Assembly (NCBI GenBank): GCA_018806915.1
Contig: JAGKQI010000090.1
Coordinates: forward strand, 1,116,001-1,180,000
Direction of reading: 5' to 3'
DNA length: 64,000 nucleotides
Source of the DNA: Phytophthora colocasiae
Taxonomy: Eukaryota; Oomycota; Peronosporomycetes; Peronosporales; Peronosporaceae
Part shown: positions 19,798 through 30,300 of the stretch, in pieces
Layout of the letters: each line of letters starts with the position of its first letter
Numbering within the stretch: the stretch's first letter is position 1
Notes under the pieces: generated by a model
Databases searched by the model: none
Seen by the model: only the letters and a program-made list of their open reading frames with translations
Told to the model about the DNA's origin: nothing
Program-made: the position numbers and the translations under genes

Positions 19798-22700
19798 GAG
19801 CAAGCCAAGAACAGGTTGTTTTCACTGTGGCAAAGACCACTGGTTGAGCCAGTGTCCTGACCTCGATGAAGCAGCCAAGGAGGCGCTACTTGCCGAGAGG
19901 AAAAGCAAGAAAGGAGCCAATGGCAATGGGCCGAAGCGTTACCGAACCAAGCGCCTAGAACAAACTACTGTCCCAGTCAGTGACGACCGCACAACGGTTT
20001 TGCTCAACGACACGGTTGAGGTGCCATGTTGTGCAGATAGTGGCTGCGATTTAAACATCATCTCCCGGAAACACGTTGAACTGCTCCAAGCACAGGACTC
20101 AACAGTCAAACTAATTGAGCTAGATGAGCCTGTGCACTCACAGGCAGTTGGAGGCACAACTTTGGTCTCTACTCACGCGATCGACGTGAGACTTACGATC
20201 AACACCGCTGCAGGTCCCGTGAGATGTCAAGATCCCAAGAGATGTTTGATCATAGAGTCGGATGAGAACGAGATGCTTGTAGGCAAGCTTTTGCTCGTCG
20301 AACTGGTTGACATTGAGCAACAATTGGAGTACCTTGCGTGTCGGGGTCCGGACGATGATGACTCTTTCGATGGGCCGGATGGTATGCCACCATGCAAGCC
20401 CAATAAAGCCGAGGTCGTACAGAATGTGGTTGACGCTCTCGTGCACGATGCTATCGACCGCGGTGTGATTGACGACTATATCACGACGCGACTATACGAG
20501 GTGCTCCATAAGTACAGCGGCTGGCGACTTGAGTTGGGCGATGATCCGCCTGCAAGGGTACCGCCACTCAAGATTCGGTTGAAACAGAATGCTACACCGT
20601 ACCGATGCAAGGTACGGCAATACAGCCCAGACAAATCCGCTTTCCTCGAAGCATTCAACAAGCGCCTAGTGGAACTAGGCTGGGTGTTCGAGAACCGTGA
20701 GAGTCGATGGTGCTGCCCGGCGTTGCCAGTCCGCAAGCCAAGCACCAACGAGTTCAGGCAGACAACCGACTACAGACCGATCAACGGGATGACGGAGCCT
20801 ATCGCTGGTGTGATGCCAAGCTTGGAGGTTGCCCTCGAGCATTGCAAGGGTATGATGTACTACGCGATGTTTGATTTCCTGAAGGGGTTCTGGCAGCTTC
20901 CTCTCCACAGGAGCAGCCAAGAGTTATTGTCATACATGACGGACAAGGGTGTTTTCACGCCAACTCGAGTGCCACAAGGTAGCAGTGATGCGGCTCTACA
21001 CTTTCAATCAACTGTGGAAATGGTTCTAGGGAACCTTGTCAACAAATGTGTGATTGTGTGGATAGATGACTTGCTGGTATTCGCCAACTCGCAAGAAGAG
21101 CTGGTGGATGCAATCGAGGCTGTTTTGAAAAAGCTCGATGAACACGGTCTCATTCTCAATCCGAAAAAGAGTGCTGTATTTCTCACGGAAGTGCGATGGT
21201 GTGGCAGGATCATCAACAAACATGGTATCGGCCACGACCCCGAGCGAATCCGTGCACTACGGGAAATACCGACTCCGACAACTGCGGCGGAACTCCAACA
21301 GTTCTTATGCGCCAGCAACTGGATGCGTGCTGGGCTTGTAGACTATGCTCGCGTCGCTCGGCCATTACAGGAGCGGCTCGATGCTGCACTGGCGGGCACA
21401 CGAAAGACGAAGAGAGCTGCTGCGGGTATCCAGATCGAGTTGACGACCGAAGAAGAACAAGCATTTGAAGCAGTGAAGGAACTCCCGAGCAATTCGGCGA
21501 CACTAGCATACCCGGACCCAGACAAGATGTTGTGTCTGCTCTCGGACGCCTCTGACAGAGGATGGGGACTGGTTGTATCGCAAGTTCGACAGTGGAAACC
21601 CGATGTACCTATCCAAGAGCAGGATCATGAACTCTTGATCTGCATGGGTGGCAACTTCAGCGGATCGGCGCTCAATTGGAGTGTAATTGAGAAAGAGTCG
21701 TATCCAATTGTGCACGCGTGTGAAAGACTGGAGTACCTACTTCTAAGGCCACAAGGATTTCGACTCTACTGCGACCATCGGAACATTATCTTTCTCTTCT
21801 CGCCAAGCAAGGAGTTAAAAAAGCACGTTCGCGGCAAACTTCTTCGTTGGTCCACGAAGCTGCTAGAGTATCGCTATACTATCGAACATATTGCCGGCGT
21901 CCATAACGTGTGGGCAGACCTCATCTCACGGTGGGGCGGGAAGCAGCAACCAGCAGCAAGAATTCACTCGGCCAAACGCTTTACTCGATCAAAACGGAAA
22001 CATGCAGAGAGTGTTGCAACGACCAAGAATGGCATGACGCCACTTCGTCCACTGGACCAGGACGGATTCGTGTGGCCCACGACCGACGAGATCGGCAGCA
22101 TTCAGGCTCTGCATGTAACGCCAAAAGATGCTGTACCGGGCAATGATGATCTGTGGCGAATCAATGGTTTGATCTGGATACCAAGTGATGCGACCGAGCT
22201 GATTGAAAGACTGCTGATCATTGCTCACTGTGGCCACAACGGACACCGCGGCATGAATGTGATGACGAACCACATCCGCCGGCTGTTCAGTATTGGTGGA
22301 CTTAGCAGGATGGTACGCGACTTCTGCGAGAAGTGCCTACTCTGCCTGCACGTGAAGGGCGGCGTGGTGATTCCACGGCCTTTTAGCGAAACACACCATA
22401 CCTACGAACGCAACCACACCCTGCACTGGGATTTCCTCACACTTGGTGAATCTTTTGGAACGTCGCGTTACGTGCTAGTATTGAAAGATGAAGCAACACA
22501 TTTCGTGGAGCTGGTTGAATGCGACGGACCTACATCGGAAGTTGCAGCTACTTCTATCCTTGACTGGTACAGTCGATTCGGGCCACCTAGTGTGTGGGTC
22601 AGCGATTCAGGATCACACTTCAAGAGCAAGGTTATATCTGAATTAGGCCGACGACTGAAGAGTCGTCTCGAGTTCATCCTCGCGTACACCCCGTGGAAGA

Positions 22701-23385
22701 ATGGCTCTGTAGAGCGGGTGAACCGCGACATCACCCAAGTGCTGAAGGCATTGGCACTGGAGTTCAAAGTGAGCATGCAGGACTGGCCGTACCTACTACC
22801 ACTAGTGCAGTCAAGCATCAATCACTCTCCAGTTGCGTCACTGGCCAACCGAGCTCCTATTGAGCTGTTCACTGGACTACCGTGCCCTAATGCTCTCGAC
22901 TCTATATTCCTGCCAGGAGGGAAGGGACGTGTAGCCACACTGAGCCAGCCGCGACCCAGCACGGAGCAGCAACTAGCTAATCTACGGGCTGACCTCCAAG
23001 AAATGCACAAGCCTGTCAAGGCAGAACGCAAGCGCCAAGCTGAACGTTACCGGGCACGATACCATTACCATCAGCGTGTGAACTTCTCGGTCGGAGACTA
23101 CGTGTTGCGCTCACGTGTCGACGAGAAACTTCATGCAAACAAACTACGCGTGATGTGGGTCGGCCCATACAGAGTGGTTGGCAGTGCTGACTACTACTTC
23201 ACAGTTGAGCATCTGGTCAACGGGACTACAGTGAATGTGCACCCATCTCGCCTAAAACTCTACGCAGACGACTCACTCAACGTGACCGAAGAACTGCTGG
23301 ACCATATTGCCTCGCAAGGGACACTGATGGCCGTGGAGTCTATCTTGGAGCACAGAATGAACCCTGACATGGAAGCCTACGAGAT
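19760..23385 (+). pseudogene. Pol of element B, cut by element C
   Basis: Open in the +1 frame relative to gag from 19760. In order: zinc knuckle CFHCGKDHWLSQC (19817; CX2CX3HX4C, one residue short of the classical form); protease VPCCADSGCDLNIIS (~20,025); RT with FDFLKGFWQLPL and IVWIDDLLVFA, so IDD rather than YVDD (20,560-21,200); RNase H CLLSDASDRGWGL (~21,530); integrase HHCC finger and DDE core (HWDFLTLGE, VWVSDSGSHFKS, WKNGSVERVNRD; 22,230-22,860). The chromodomain begins (MAVESILEHRMNPDMEAYE) and is cut at 23385. No stop interrupts ~1,200 codons, so before C arrived this copy was nearly intact. Confidence 0.9.
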
Positions 23386-25033
23386 TGTGGTAAAGCACAT
23401 CTCGATTTTTCGTACTTACTCGAGTAATACATGGGATTAGTATGGTGGACCGATGGCTGCTTCCGATCGCTTTGGACGACGCTAGTTCAGTGAGATTTTG
23501 CTTGATCCAGTGCTGTAAACCCATGATCACTGCAGATATGGGTGGATATTTCTCGATCACGCTTCGAGTGTATACTGTATACTCAGTCCAAGCCAAAGTG
23601 TGATCTGCTGATGATCACCGTCGATAGATATTCTTGAGGTCGAAAGACTGTGATCCTCGATGGAGAGGTACACATGACACCCCAGGAGTGAAGATCACCG
23701 AGGATCCAGTCGATTCGGCAGTCATGAGGAGGAGACCAACTAGGATTGCTGACGATCTTGAGTTTAAGTGTGATCCACGGAGGCAGTCATGTTTAAGCGA
23801 TAGGCTGTGGGGTGGAGTTCACGTCAGTGAAGATCATCAGCTCGAACTAAGTGTAATTAGCCGACGCGATGTGAAGATCGGCGAAGATTGACTGAGAATG
23901 GTGAACGGAGACCGGTGATCTTACATTATGCCTCGAAGAGCGGATCGATGCTCGCTAACTGTGGCACGGGTTCGCGAGCGGATATCACGGTTAATCAAGT
24001 GTAATCGGTGGCAGTGGAGTGGTGATTGACAATAATCAAGTCATATCGAGTGGCAAGAAGGAAGGAGCAAGGGTGTTGCCACGTGATCGGCTTTGGCATG
24101 GTCCTAGGTGGATACGATCTTGGCTCACGGTCCAGCCCGGCGCTCGCGACCCTCCCATTGGCCTGATCCTGATTTCCTGGAGGACGACCAAGCGGGATCA
24201 CGCGCGATCAAGTCCCGATCAGGCAGCAATCAAGTCCCGATCAAGTGCGAGATCAAGTCCCGGTTAAGTACGAGATCAAGCTTCGGTTAAGTACGGAATC
24301 GGCTCACGATCAGGGTTAGGGGAACCAAGCTAGGGATCAGCTATGTAGCCAGTGTCATGTGATCGTAGGATAGTAAATCAGGATGGGATTAGTAGGCATA
24401 GGAATAACCATAAACAGACTCGAATTTGCCCTGAACCACTCAAGTGTCTTCGCTACGCCTGGAACCGGGAACTACATTGGCCCTACAAGCGTCAGGAAGG
24501 TAAGGATACGTGACCTAGTATAGCGGTTAAGTCTGGATAATATATTGGCCAGCTTTGCCCTATCTAGTGAACTATCCTTTAAGTGCATACATCGGATCGG
24601 AAGGAATTGGTTGTTTAGCCTAAGGATCCCGTCGAATCTCGCCCCTCAAGACCCCGATATCGGAAGCGGAAAACAACGAAAGGAAGGGACTGAATCCCGA
24701 ACATTGGACTATTGGAAGACCTGGATCAAGAACCAGGCACCCGGATCAAGGCTCGAGAACTCGCCTACGACCGGGATCAAGTACCCCGAGGTGGAGTGAA
24801 GAACTTCCACGCCGCCTCAAACCCCTGCGTCACCCAAGACCTTCTTCTCGTCCCAAGACATCTTCAGAAGTTACCTGGAAGAGCGTAACCCGCCTACCGA
24901 CGGGTACACAAGGTGAACACTACACGCAACAAGATCACGGATCATCGGGGGACCCTCCGCTAGTCGGTGTCTGGGCGCAAGTGGCGATCGCGATCGGCCT
25001 CAACCAGATTTTGGCCAGATCCGCTCCACCACA
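23386..25033 (+). repeat. 5' LTR of element C
   Basis: 1,648 bp, noncoding. Contains degenerate direct repeats around GATCAAGTCCCG (about 24,205-24,295) and is rich in GATC: ten copies counted in 23,581-23,940. Confidence 0.95.
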
Positions 25034-27364
25034 ATGGTGCGCGTGCCCGGATCTTCTGGTGACTTCGGATATCACCGTGAGTCCCAAGAAGATGTCAAGA
25101 TTAAAGAAGAACAAGGGAAGAAGTGCCTACGAATGTTGGATCGACGGAGGCATCGCTTAAAACGGAAAGATCCACAGATCAGCAGAGTTCTGGGAGGATC
25201 TCTACTGACAGGCACGAGGCAGACCTGGATCGCAATCCAGATCTCGAAGAAAAACCTCGAATCCCTCCCAAGGCCCCTTCGAGGGCCATTGCGGATCTCG
25301 ATGAGAATCGAGATCCGCACACGAGCTGACAAGGAATCAGCAAAGCTGAAACCTAATCTGCTCACCAAGTCCACTGTTGCCTCAAGATCGACCAAGAAAA
25401 AGAAGATCAAGAGCACTCGGACGAAATTGAAAGCTCCAGACTCAGAGCCAGAAGAGGTGATCAACCCAGGATCAACGATCACCAAGGACGCGATCGAGCA
25501 GGCCTACTACAGGAAGAGGCTAAGCGAGACCTTGCTTAACGATCCGGTTCTTACGATCATACAAGTCCGCCAGATCGGTAACCTCACCGGCCCAGTGTCG
25601 AAGCCCCGGACCAGCTCTGACCGCCTGAACGCGGTGAAGATCCTACTTGATCTGCTCCAAGAAGCTGGTTTGGTGGCTGGAGAGTTCGACCCAAACTCTC
25701 TATTTGACTTGGAACTGCAAGCGATTCAATTTGCGACCCATGATCTATTCGATTCTCTCAAGGTCTTGGTCGGCGAGCGCCCACTGACGCCCGACCCAGG
25801 CTATCAGACTGGGTCGTCATGCTACGCGTCAGCGACCTCGGAACCAGACTCAGATAGCCCGAGAAGGCTGCAACGCATGTCGTTAGGGCCCTCCGGCGCC
25901 AAGTTCCTGAAATCGCGTATGAAGAAACAGGATACGCGATCGGTGGCTGCGAAGCTGGAGGTCAAGATGCCCGATCAGCAAGAAAATCGCCGAATCCGGA
26001 CGGACCAGACCGCGCCAACGACTAATTCCACTGGATCGAGCAACAAGTTGGACGACTACTTTCAAATGGCGATGGATCGTTTCTTAAAAGAACGGAATCT
26101 CGCGACACCCCGATCGCCGATCAAAGATGAGTTGGATGTTGAAATGGAGTCCGTTACGGCCTCGGATCCGGATGCATGGGAATACGATCCGGACGATATG
26201 GGCATACCAACTTCTGGCGGACAGATGTCGAGCCGAGCAGCGATCGCATCCGCGGCAATCGGTCAAGGAGGATCGTCGATGATCCAGCGGGTCCGGATCT
26301 CAGCGATCTCGGATCTGAAAGATTTTGCGGGTAAAGATCTGGACGAAGATCGCGCTCGGGCCTGGATCAGTAAAGTCAAGTCAGCATTTCAGCGCGATCA
26401 GGCTACGGAAGAAGAGAAATGCCTCACATTTGCAGATCTGATGGTGGGACCGGCAAAGAACTGGTACAGGCAGCTCAGTCGAACGACGAAAACCAAGTGG
26501 GCAGATCTGTTGGACAGTTTCCAGACCCAGTATTGTGGGTTGGGTATGTCGGTCGCGTGGCAATACTATCACGCTCGCAAGCGATCGGAAGAAACTCCCC
26601 TTGACTATCTCTACCGGCTCAACGTGGCGGCTTTACGTGCTAGACTGAAGATCAAGGATGGGAGCCCTAAGGCCCGCCGGGAACATGTAGACCACTATAT
26701 CGAGACATTGGGAGATCCGGAGTTAGCTGATCGGCTGACCCTACTCCGGCTGAATGACGTCGATGAACTTGAGGAAGTACTTCGTGCCCGGGAACGGGCA
26801 AAAAGCAGACAGCGTAAATCTGCGTTCGGATCGAAGTACCGACAAAAGGCACCGGCCAGTGCCCCGGCGGCACCCACCCGGGCGGTGGTACGGGCGATCC
26901 AAACCCAGGATCCGAGCTCGGAATCAGAGGAAATATCCGGATCGGACGGATCCGATTCTGAAGGCGATCTCCGGAGGATATATCTTGCTGCGTCGGAAGA
27001 CAAGCAGATCGGCATTGGGGGCGTTCCCCACCAGCAGGATCAGTCGCGATCGCAGGCGAACGCGCAAGATCGAGGCCGGATCGCGGATCGCAGGGGTACA
27101 TCAGACCACGATCGAGGTCGCTGTTCACACTGTGGATCGCGGAAGCATACGGATCTGGACTGCTGGAGACGTCTAACCTGTGAAAAGTGCGGGAAGAGGG
27201 GTCACCCAACGGATCGCTGTCTGTATACCTGCCGTGGTTGTGGGGAGATCCATGAAGCTGGAGAATGCCCCATGGAAGAATTCTACAACCAGATCCGCAA
27301 GTGGTACGACCCGACCCGACATGCCGGATTGTTCCCCGAGAAGGTGGAAAAGATGTTAAACTAG
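25034..27364 (+). CDS. Gag of element C
   Basis: 776 residues if the ATG overlapping the primer site is used; the true start may be further in. The N-terminal ~400 residues are basic and low in complexity. The capsid-like domain is at ~435-590 (LKDFAGKDLDEDRARAWISK ... FADLMVGPAKNWYRQL ... FQTQYCGLGM). Near the C-terminus is a Cys/His cluster with at least two knuckles (CSHCGSRKHTDLDC, CEKCGKRGHPTDRC, then CRGCGEIHEAGEC). The frame ends ATG TTA AAC TAG, where GTTAAAC forms a slippery site into pol. No internal stop is present. Confidence 0.85.
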   Translation: MVRVPGSSGDFGYHRESQEDVKIKEEQGKKCLRMLDRRRHRLKRKDPQISRVLGGSLLTGTRQTWIAIQISKKNLESLPRPLRGPLRISMRIEIRTRADKESAKLKPNLLTKSTVASRSTKKKKIKSTRTKLKAPDSEPEEVINPGSTITKDAIEQAYYRKRLSETLLNDPVLTIIQVRQIGNLTGPVSKPRTSSDRLNAVKILLDLLQEAGLVAGEFDPNSLFDLELQAIQFATHDLFDSLKVLVGERPLTPDPGYQTGSSCYASATSEPDSDSPRRLQRMSLGPSGAKFLKSRMKKQDTRSVAAKLEVKMPDQQENRRIRTDQTAPTTNSTGSSNKLDDYFQMAMDRFLKERNLATPRSPIKDELDVEMESVTASDPDAWEYDPDDMGIPTSGGQMSSRAAIASAAIGQGGSSMIQRVRISAISDLKDFAGKDLDEDRARAWISKVKSAFQRDQATEEEKCLTFADLMVGPAKNWYRQLSRTTKTKWADLLDSFQTQYCGLGMSVAWQYYHARKRSEETPLDYLYRLNVAALRARLKIKDGSPKARREHVDHYIETLGDPELADRLTLLRLNDVDELEEVLRARERAKSRQRKSAFGSKYRQKAPASAPAAPTRAVVRAIQTQDPSSESEEISGSDGSDSEGDLRRIYLAASEDKQIGIGGVPHQQDQSRSQANAQDRGRIADRRGTSDHDRGRCSHCGSRKHTDLDCWRRLTCEKCGKRGHPTDRCLYTCRGCGEIHEAGECPMEEFYNQIRKWYDPTRHAGLFPEKVEKMLN
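25035..25052 (+). other. Primer binding site of element C
   Basis: One base after the LTR comes TGGTGCGCGTGCCCGGAT. Its reverse complement ends in CCA and divides into a 5-nt T-stem half, a 7-nt acceptor strand and a discriminator base, as in a tRNA 3' end. The tRNA was not identified. Confidence 0.6.
25291..25318 (+). repeat. Perfect 12-bp hairpin with GAGA tetraloop in the 5' RNA of element C
   Basis: Arms 25291-25302 (GCGGATCTCGAT) and 25307-25318 enclose GAGA, a GNRA-type loop. It lies ~255 nt after the LTR, where retroelement RNAs often carry packaging or dimerisation structures; that role is an inference. Confidence 0.6.
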
Positions 27365-27395
27365 GACGCTCGCCGGTTTGGAAACCGGTACGAGC
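27355..27395 (+). promoter_or_regulatory. -1 ribosomal frameshift signal between gag and pol of element C
   Basis: GTTAAAC (27355-27361) sits in gag phase as G TTA AAC, directly before the gag stop TAG. Six nucleotides later a 12-bp stem begins: GCTCG plus CCGGTTT (27368-27379), loop GG, AAACCGG, a 2-nt bulge TA, CGAGC (27391-27395). A -1 shift on this heptamer leads into the pol frame (GTT AAA CTA GGA). Slippery heptamer, short spacer and stem are the standard parts of -1 frameshifting. Confidence 0.75.
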
Positions 27396-30300
27396 CGAGC
27401 GCTCTGAGTACTGCATCTATGCATATGTGAACAAGAAATCGAGAGATCAAGATAGGGAGAATTCGGATCTGCGCGATAATACATGTAAGTTGCATTCGTA
27501 TACTGCTAAGATCGCGAGTCTTCCCCGGATCGATGAGTTCTCGCGATCTGGTGCGGAAGTGGCTTTGGATCTCAAGGAAGGAGAATCCAGGGGGTATTGG
27601 AAATACCACGCACCAGGAAAATGGTTCCGCCAAGCCAAGATCCCAGGCAAGATCAATCATGAAAGAGCGATTTTGCTTCTGGACACTGGCGCCGAGGTAT
27701 CCATCTTGGATACCACCTTTGCTCGTAAGGTTGGGTGCCACTTTGACACTAGTCAGAGACAGGAGTGTGTTGGGATCGGTGACAATGTGTATACCACCGA
27801 AGGGAGAACGAGGATCAAGATCACGCTTGCGGGATATTTGGTCTACTTTTTCGATATTTGGATCGGAGATCTATCCGGACAAGATGCGATCCTGGGTATG
27901 GATTTCATGATCCCGGCTGGGGTCCGGATGGATCTAGCGGAGGGATCGATGTGCTTACCTAATGAAGTGGGGATCCCACTTAGTGGTCGCAAGAGATTAT
28001 ACGGGGAGAAGGTAAGATCGGTAAAATTGGAGGAAGATCTACATATCCCAGTTGGGGGATCTGAAGAGACCGCATCGAGAGTGAAATTATCGGCGACGGA
28101 GAAATTGTGGGTGACCAGAGGCGATCGATGGGTACCTACCGTGGTAAATGGACCCGGCCGAACTCGGTACTTAGTGATCACGAATTTGAGCGAGAAGATT
28201 TTACGATTGGATCACAGATTACATGTCGGAATGGTACTTGATCAGGAAAAAGTACCTCGATTCCCCGGGTTTGTGTCGATCGGATCCCGACGTTACATGG
28301 AGTGGCAGAATCTAGCTCTAGAAGCGACTGTGGACGCAAGACCAGAACCTCAGGAATCCGTAGAGATCCCCTTACCGTCGGTCGAGCGGCCGACCTACGT
28401 TACGCCGCGATCCATACTTCGCCGAGGCGGGACGACCAAGACCGATCCTGATCCTACGCCAATATCGACATTAGGACCTCGACTACCAACCGATGCGGCC
28501 GAAGTCAAGGTCGCATTCATCGATCCCCAACCGGATCCCATGGATACCCCACCGATTACGATCAGTTCCGACAAGACCCCGAGTGGCGAAGCTGGGGGCG
28601 GTGAGACTGAGACGAATGAAAGCTTGCCAGATCAGGCCCCAGATCGGACAGATCGGACATGCGAAGAAGAGATCGAGGTAAAAACAGAAAAACCAGATTT
28701 TAAAATCGAGATCAAACATGTCCCCGACGCTGACGCCGGCCCCACGTCTGAGGACACCCCGATCCTGACGGCCAAGGACGATAGACTCCCTGATCCATTA
28801 ACGAACGAACCAGATCCGACATCTCCTGAAGGGATCGAGAATGCCGATCAGACCCACCTACACGAAAGTGGCGATTTTTCGGCCGAAGATCTAGGCGATA
28901 ATCTCGCAGTAGTACCAGAGATCCAGATCTCCACCACTGAAGAAGTCAGGATTGAAGATCTGCAAGTAGGAAATCCGGGATCGGCTACCCAGGAGGAGAT
29001 CGAGAAACTTCGACAGATTATTTGGAAGAAGCGACATCTCCTGATCGGGAAAGGAAACGCACTTCCTCCAGCGGCCAAGGGTGTTATATGCGATATCGAC
29101 GTAGGTGATGCAAAGCCGATTGCACAACGAGTCCGAAAGGTGGCGCCACAGTTCCGCGAGAAAGTATCGGATCTTATCAAAGGACTCCTAGCCGCCAAGA
29201 TCATTCGGCCATCGACATCGCCATGGGCGTCTCCGATCGTGGTGATCATCAAGAAGAACGGCGTAGATATCCGACTATGTATCGATTATCGGCTGGTGAA
29301 CGGTCTCACGAGGCTGATGATCTACCCAATGCCTCTGATCAATGACCTGTTAGAAGATCTTGACAAGGTTCTGTGGTATTGTTCATTAGACATGGCAAGT
29401 GGATTCTGGGTCGTATCAATGACCGATCGAGCTCGCGCGATCTCAGCTTTCATCACCCCGTTCGGCCTCTTCGAGTGGAATCGCATGCCGTTCGGGCTGA
29501 AGAACGCCCCTCAGATCTATCAACGTCTTGTGGACAACGCCCTATATGGATTTTTGAAGATCTCCCAGTCAGGGAATACGAAAGACTCTGCAGACGTGTT
29601 TGAATCAGGAATCCCGGAGGATCCTGGTCGCCCGTCGGTTCTAGGACGGAGATCATACATCGACGATATCTTGATCACGGCTGGAACATGGGATCAAATG
29701 TGCGATCAGGTGGAAGACCTATTGGAGGCCTGTGATAAGTGGAATCTCTCGATTAGTGTGGCGAAGAGCTTCTGGGGCATAGATAAGGTGGAATATCTCG
29801 GACACAAAGTGTCGATCGACGGATTGGAGAAAAACCCGAAAGACCTGAAGTCTCTGACGGATCTACCGTTCCCAGGATCGCTCCGATCTATGCAGTCCTT
29901 CTTAGGGAGCCTGAACTATTATAGTCGGTTCATCGAGGATTACGCGATCTACGCATCGGTTCTGTATGAACTACGTGAAGTGGAGTTCGCAGAACTGAGG
30001 AGGCGACCGGACTTACGAAAGATCATGGACAGAACGAACCCGATCTCCCATGATCCTACTAAGACAGAGTCAGATCGAGATGGATCGCGAGACATTTCGG
30101 GTCAAGGAGGCGGTAGTGCCCCGGGCCCAGACTTGGGGGCGACGTGTTCCTCCAGATCGAGCGAAATTAAGGTCGCCACGGAACTCAAGACGGAGGATGA
30201 GAGGTGGAGTAGAGCGCATGGGGCGTTCACAGCCTTGAAAGCTAAGATCGCATCGACTCCGGTCCTCCGCCACTTCGATACGGCGAAAGTGCCTGTGGTG

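Noticed and set aside
25034..25100. ATG at the element C primer site as true Gag start
   Set aside because: It coincides with the primer binding site; later in-frame ATGs are as likely, so only the frame is asserted.
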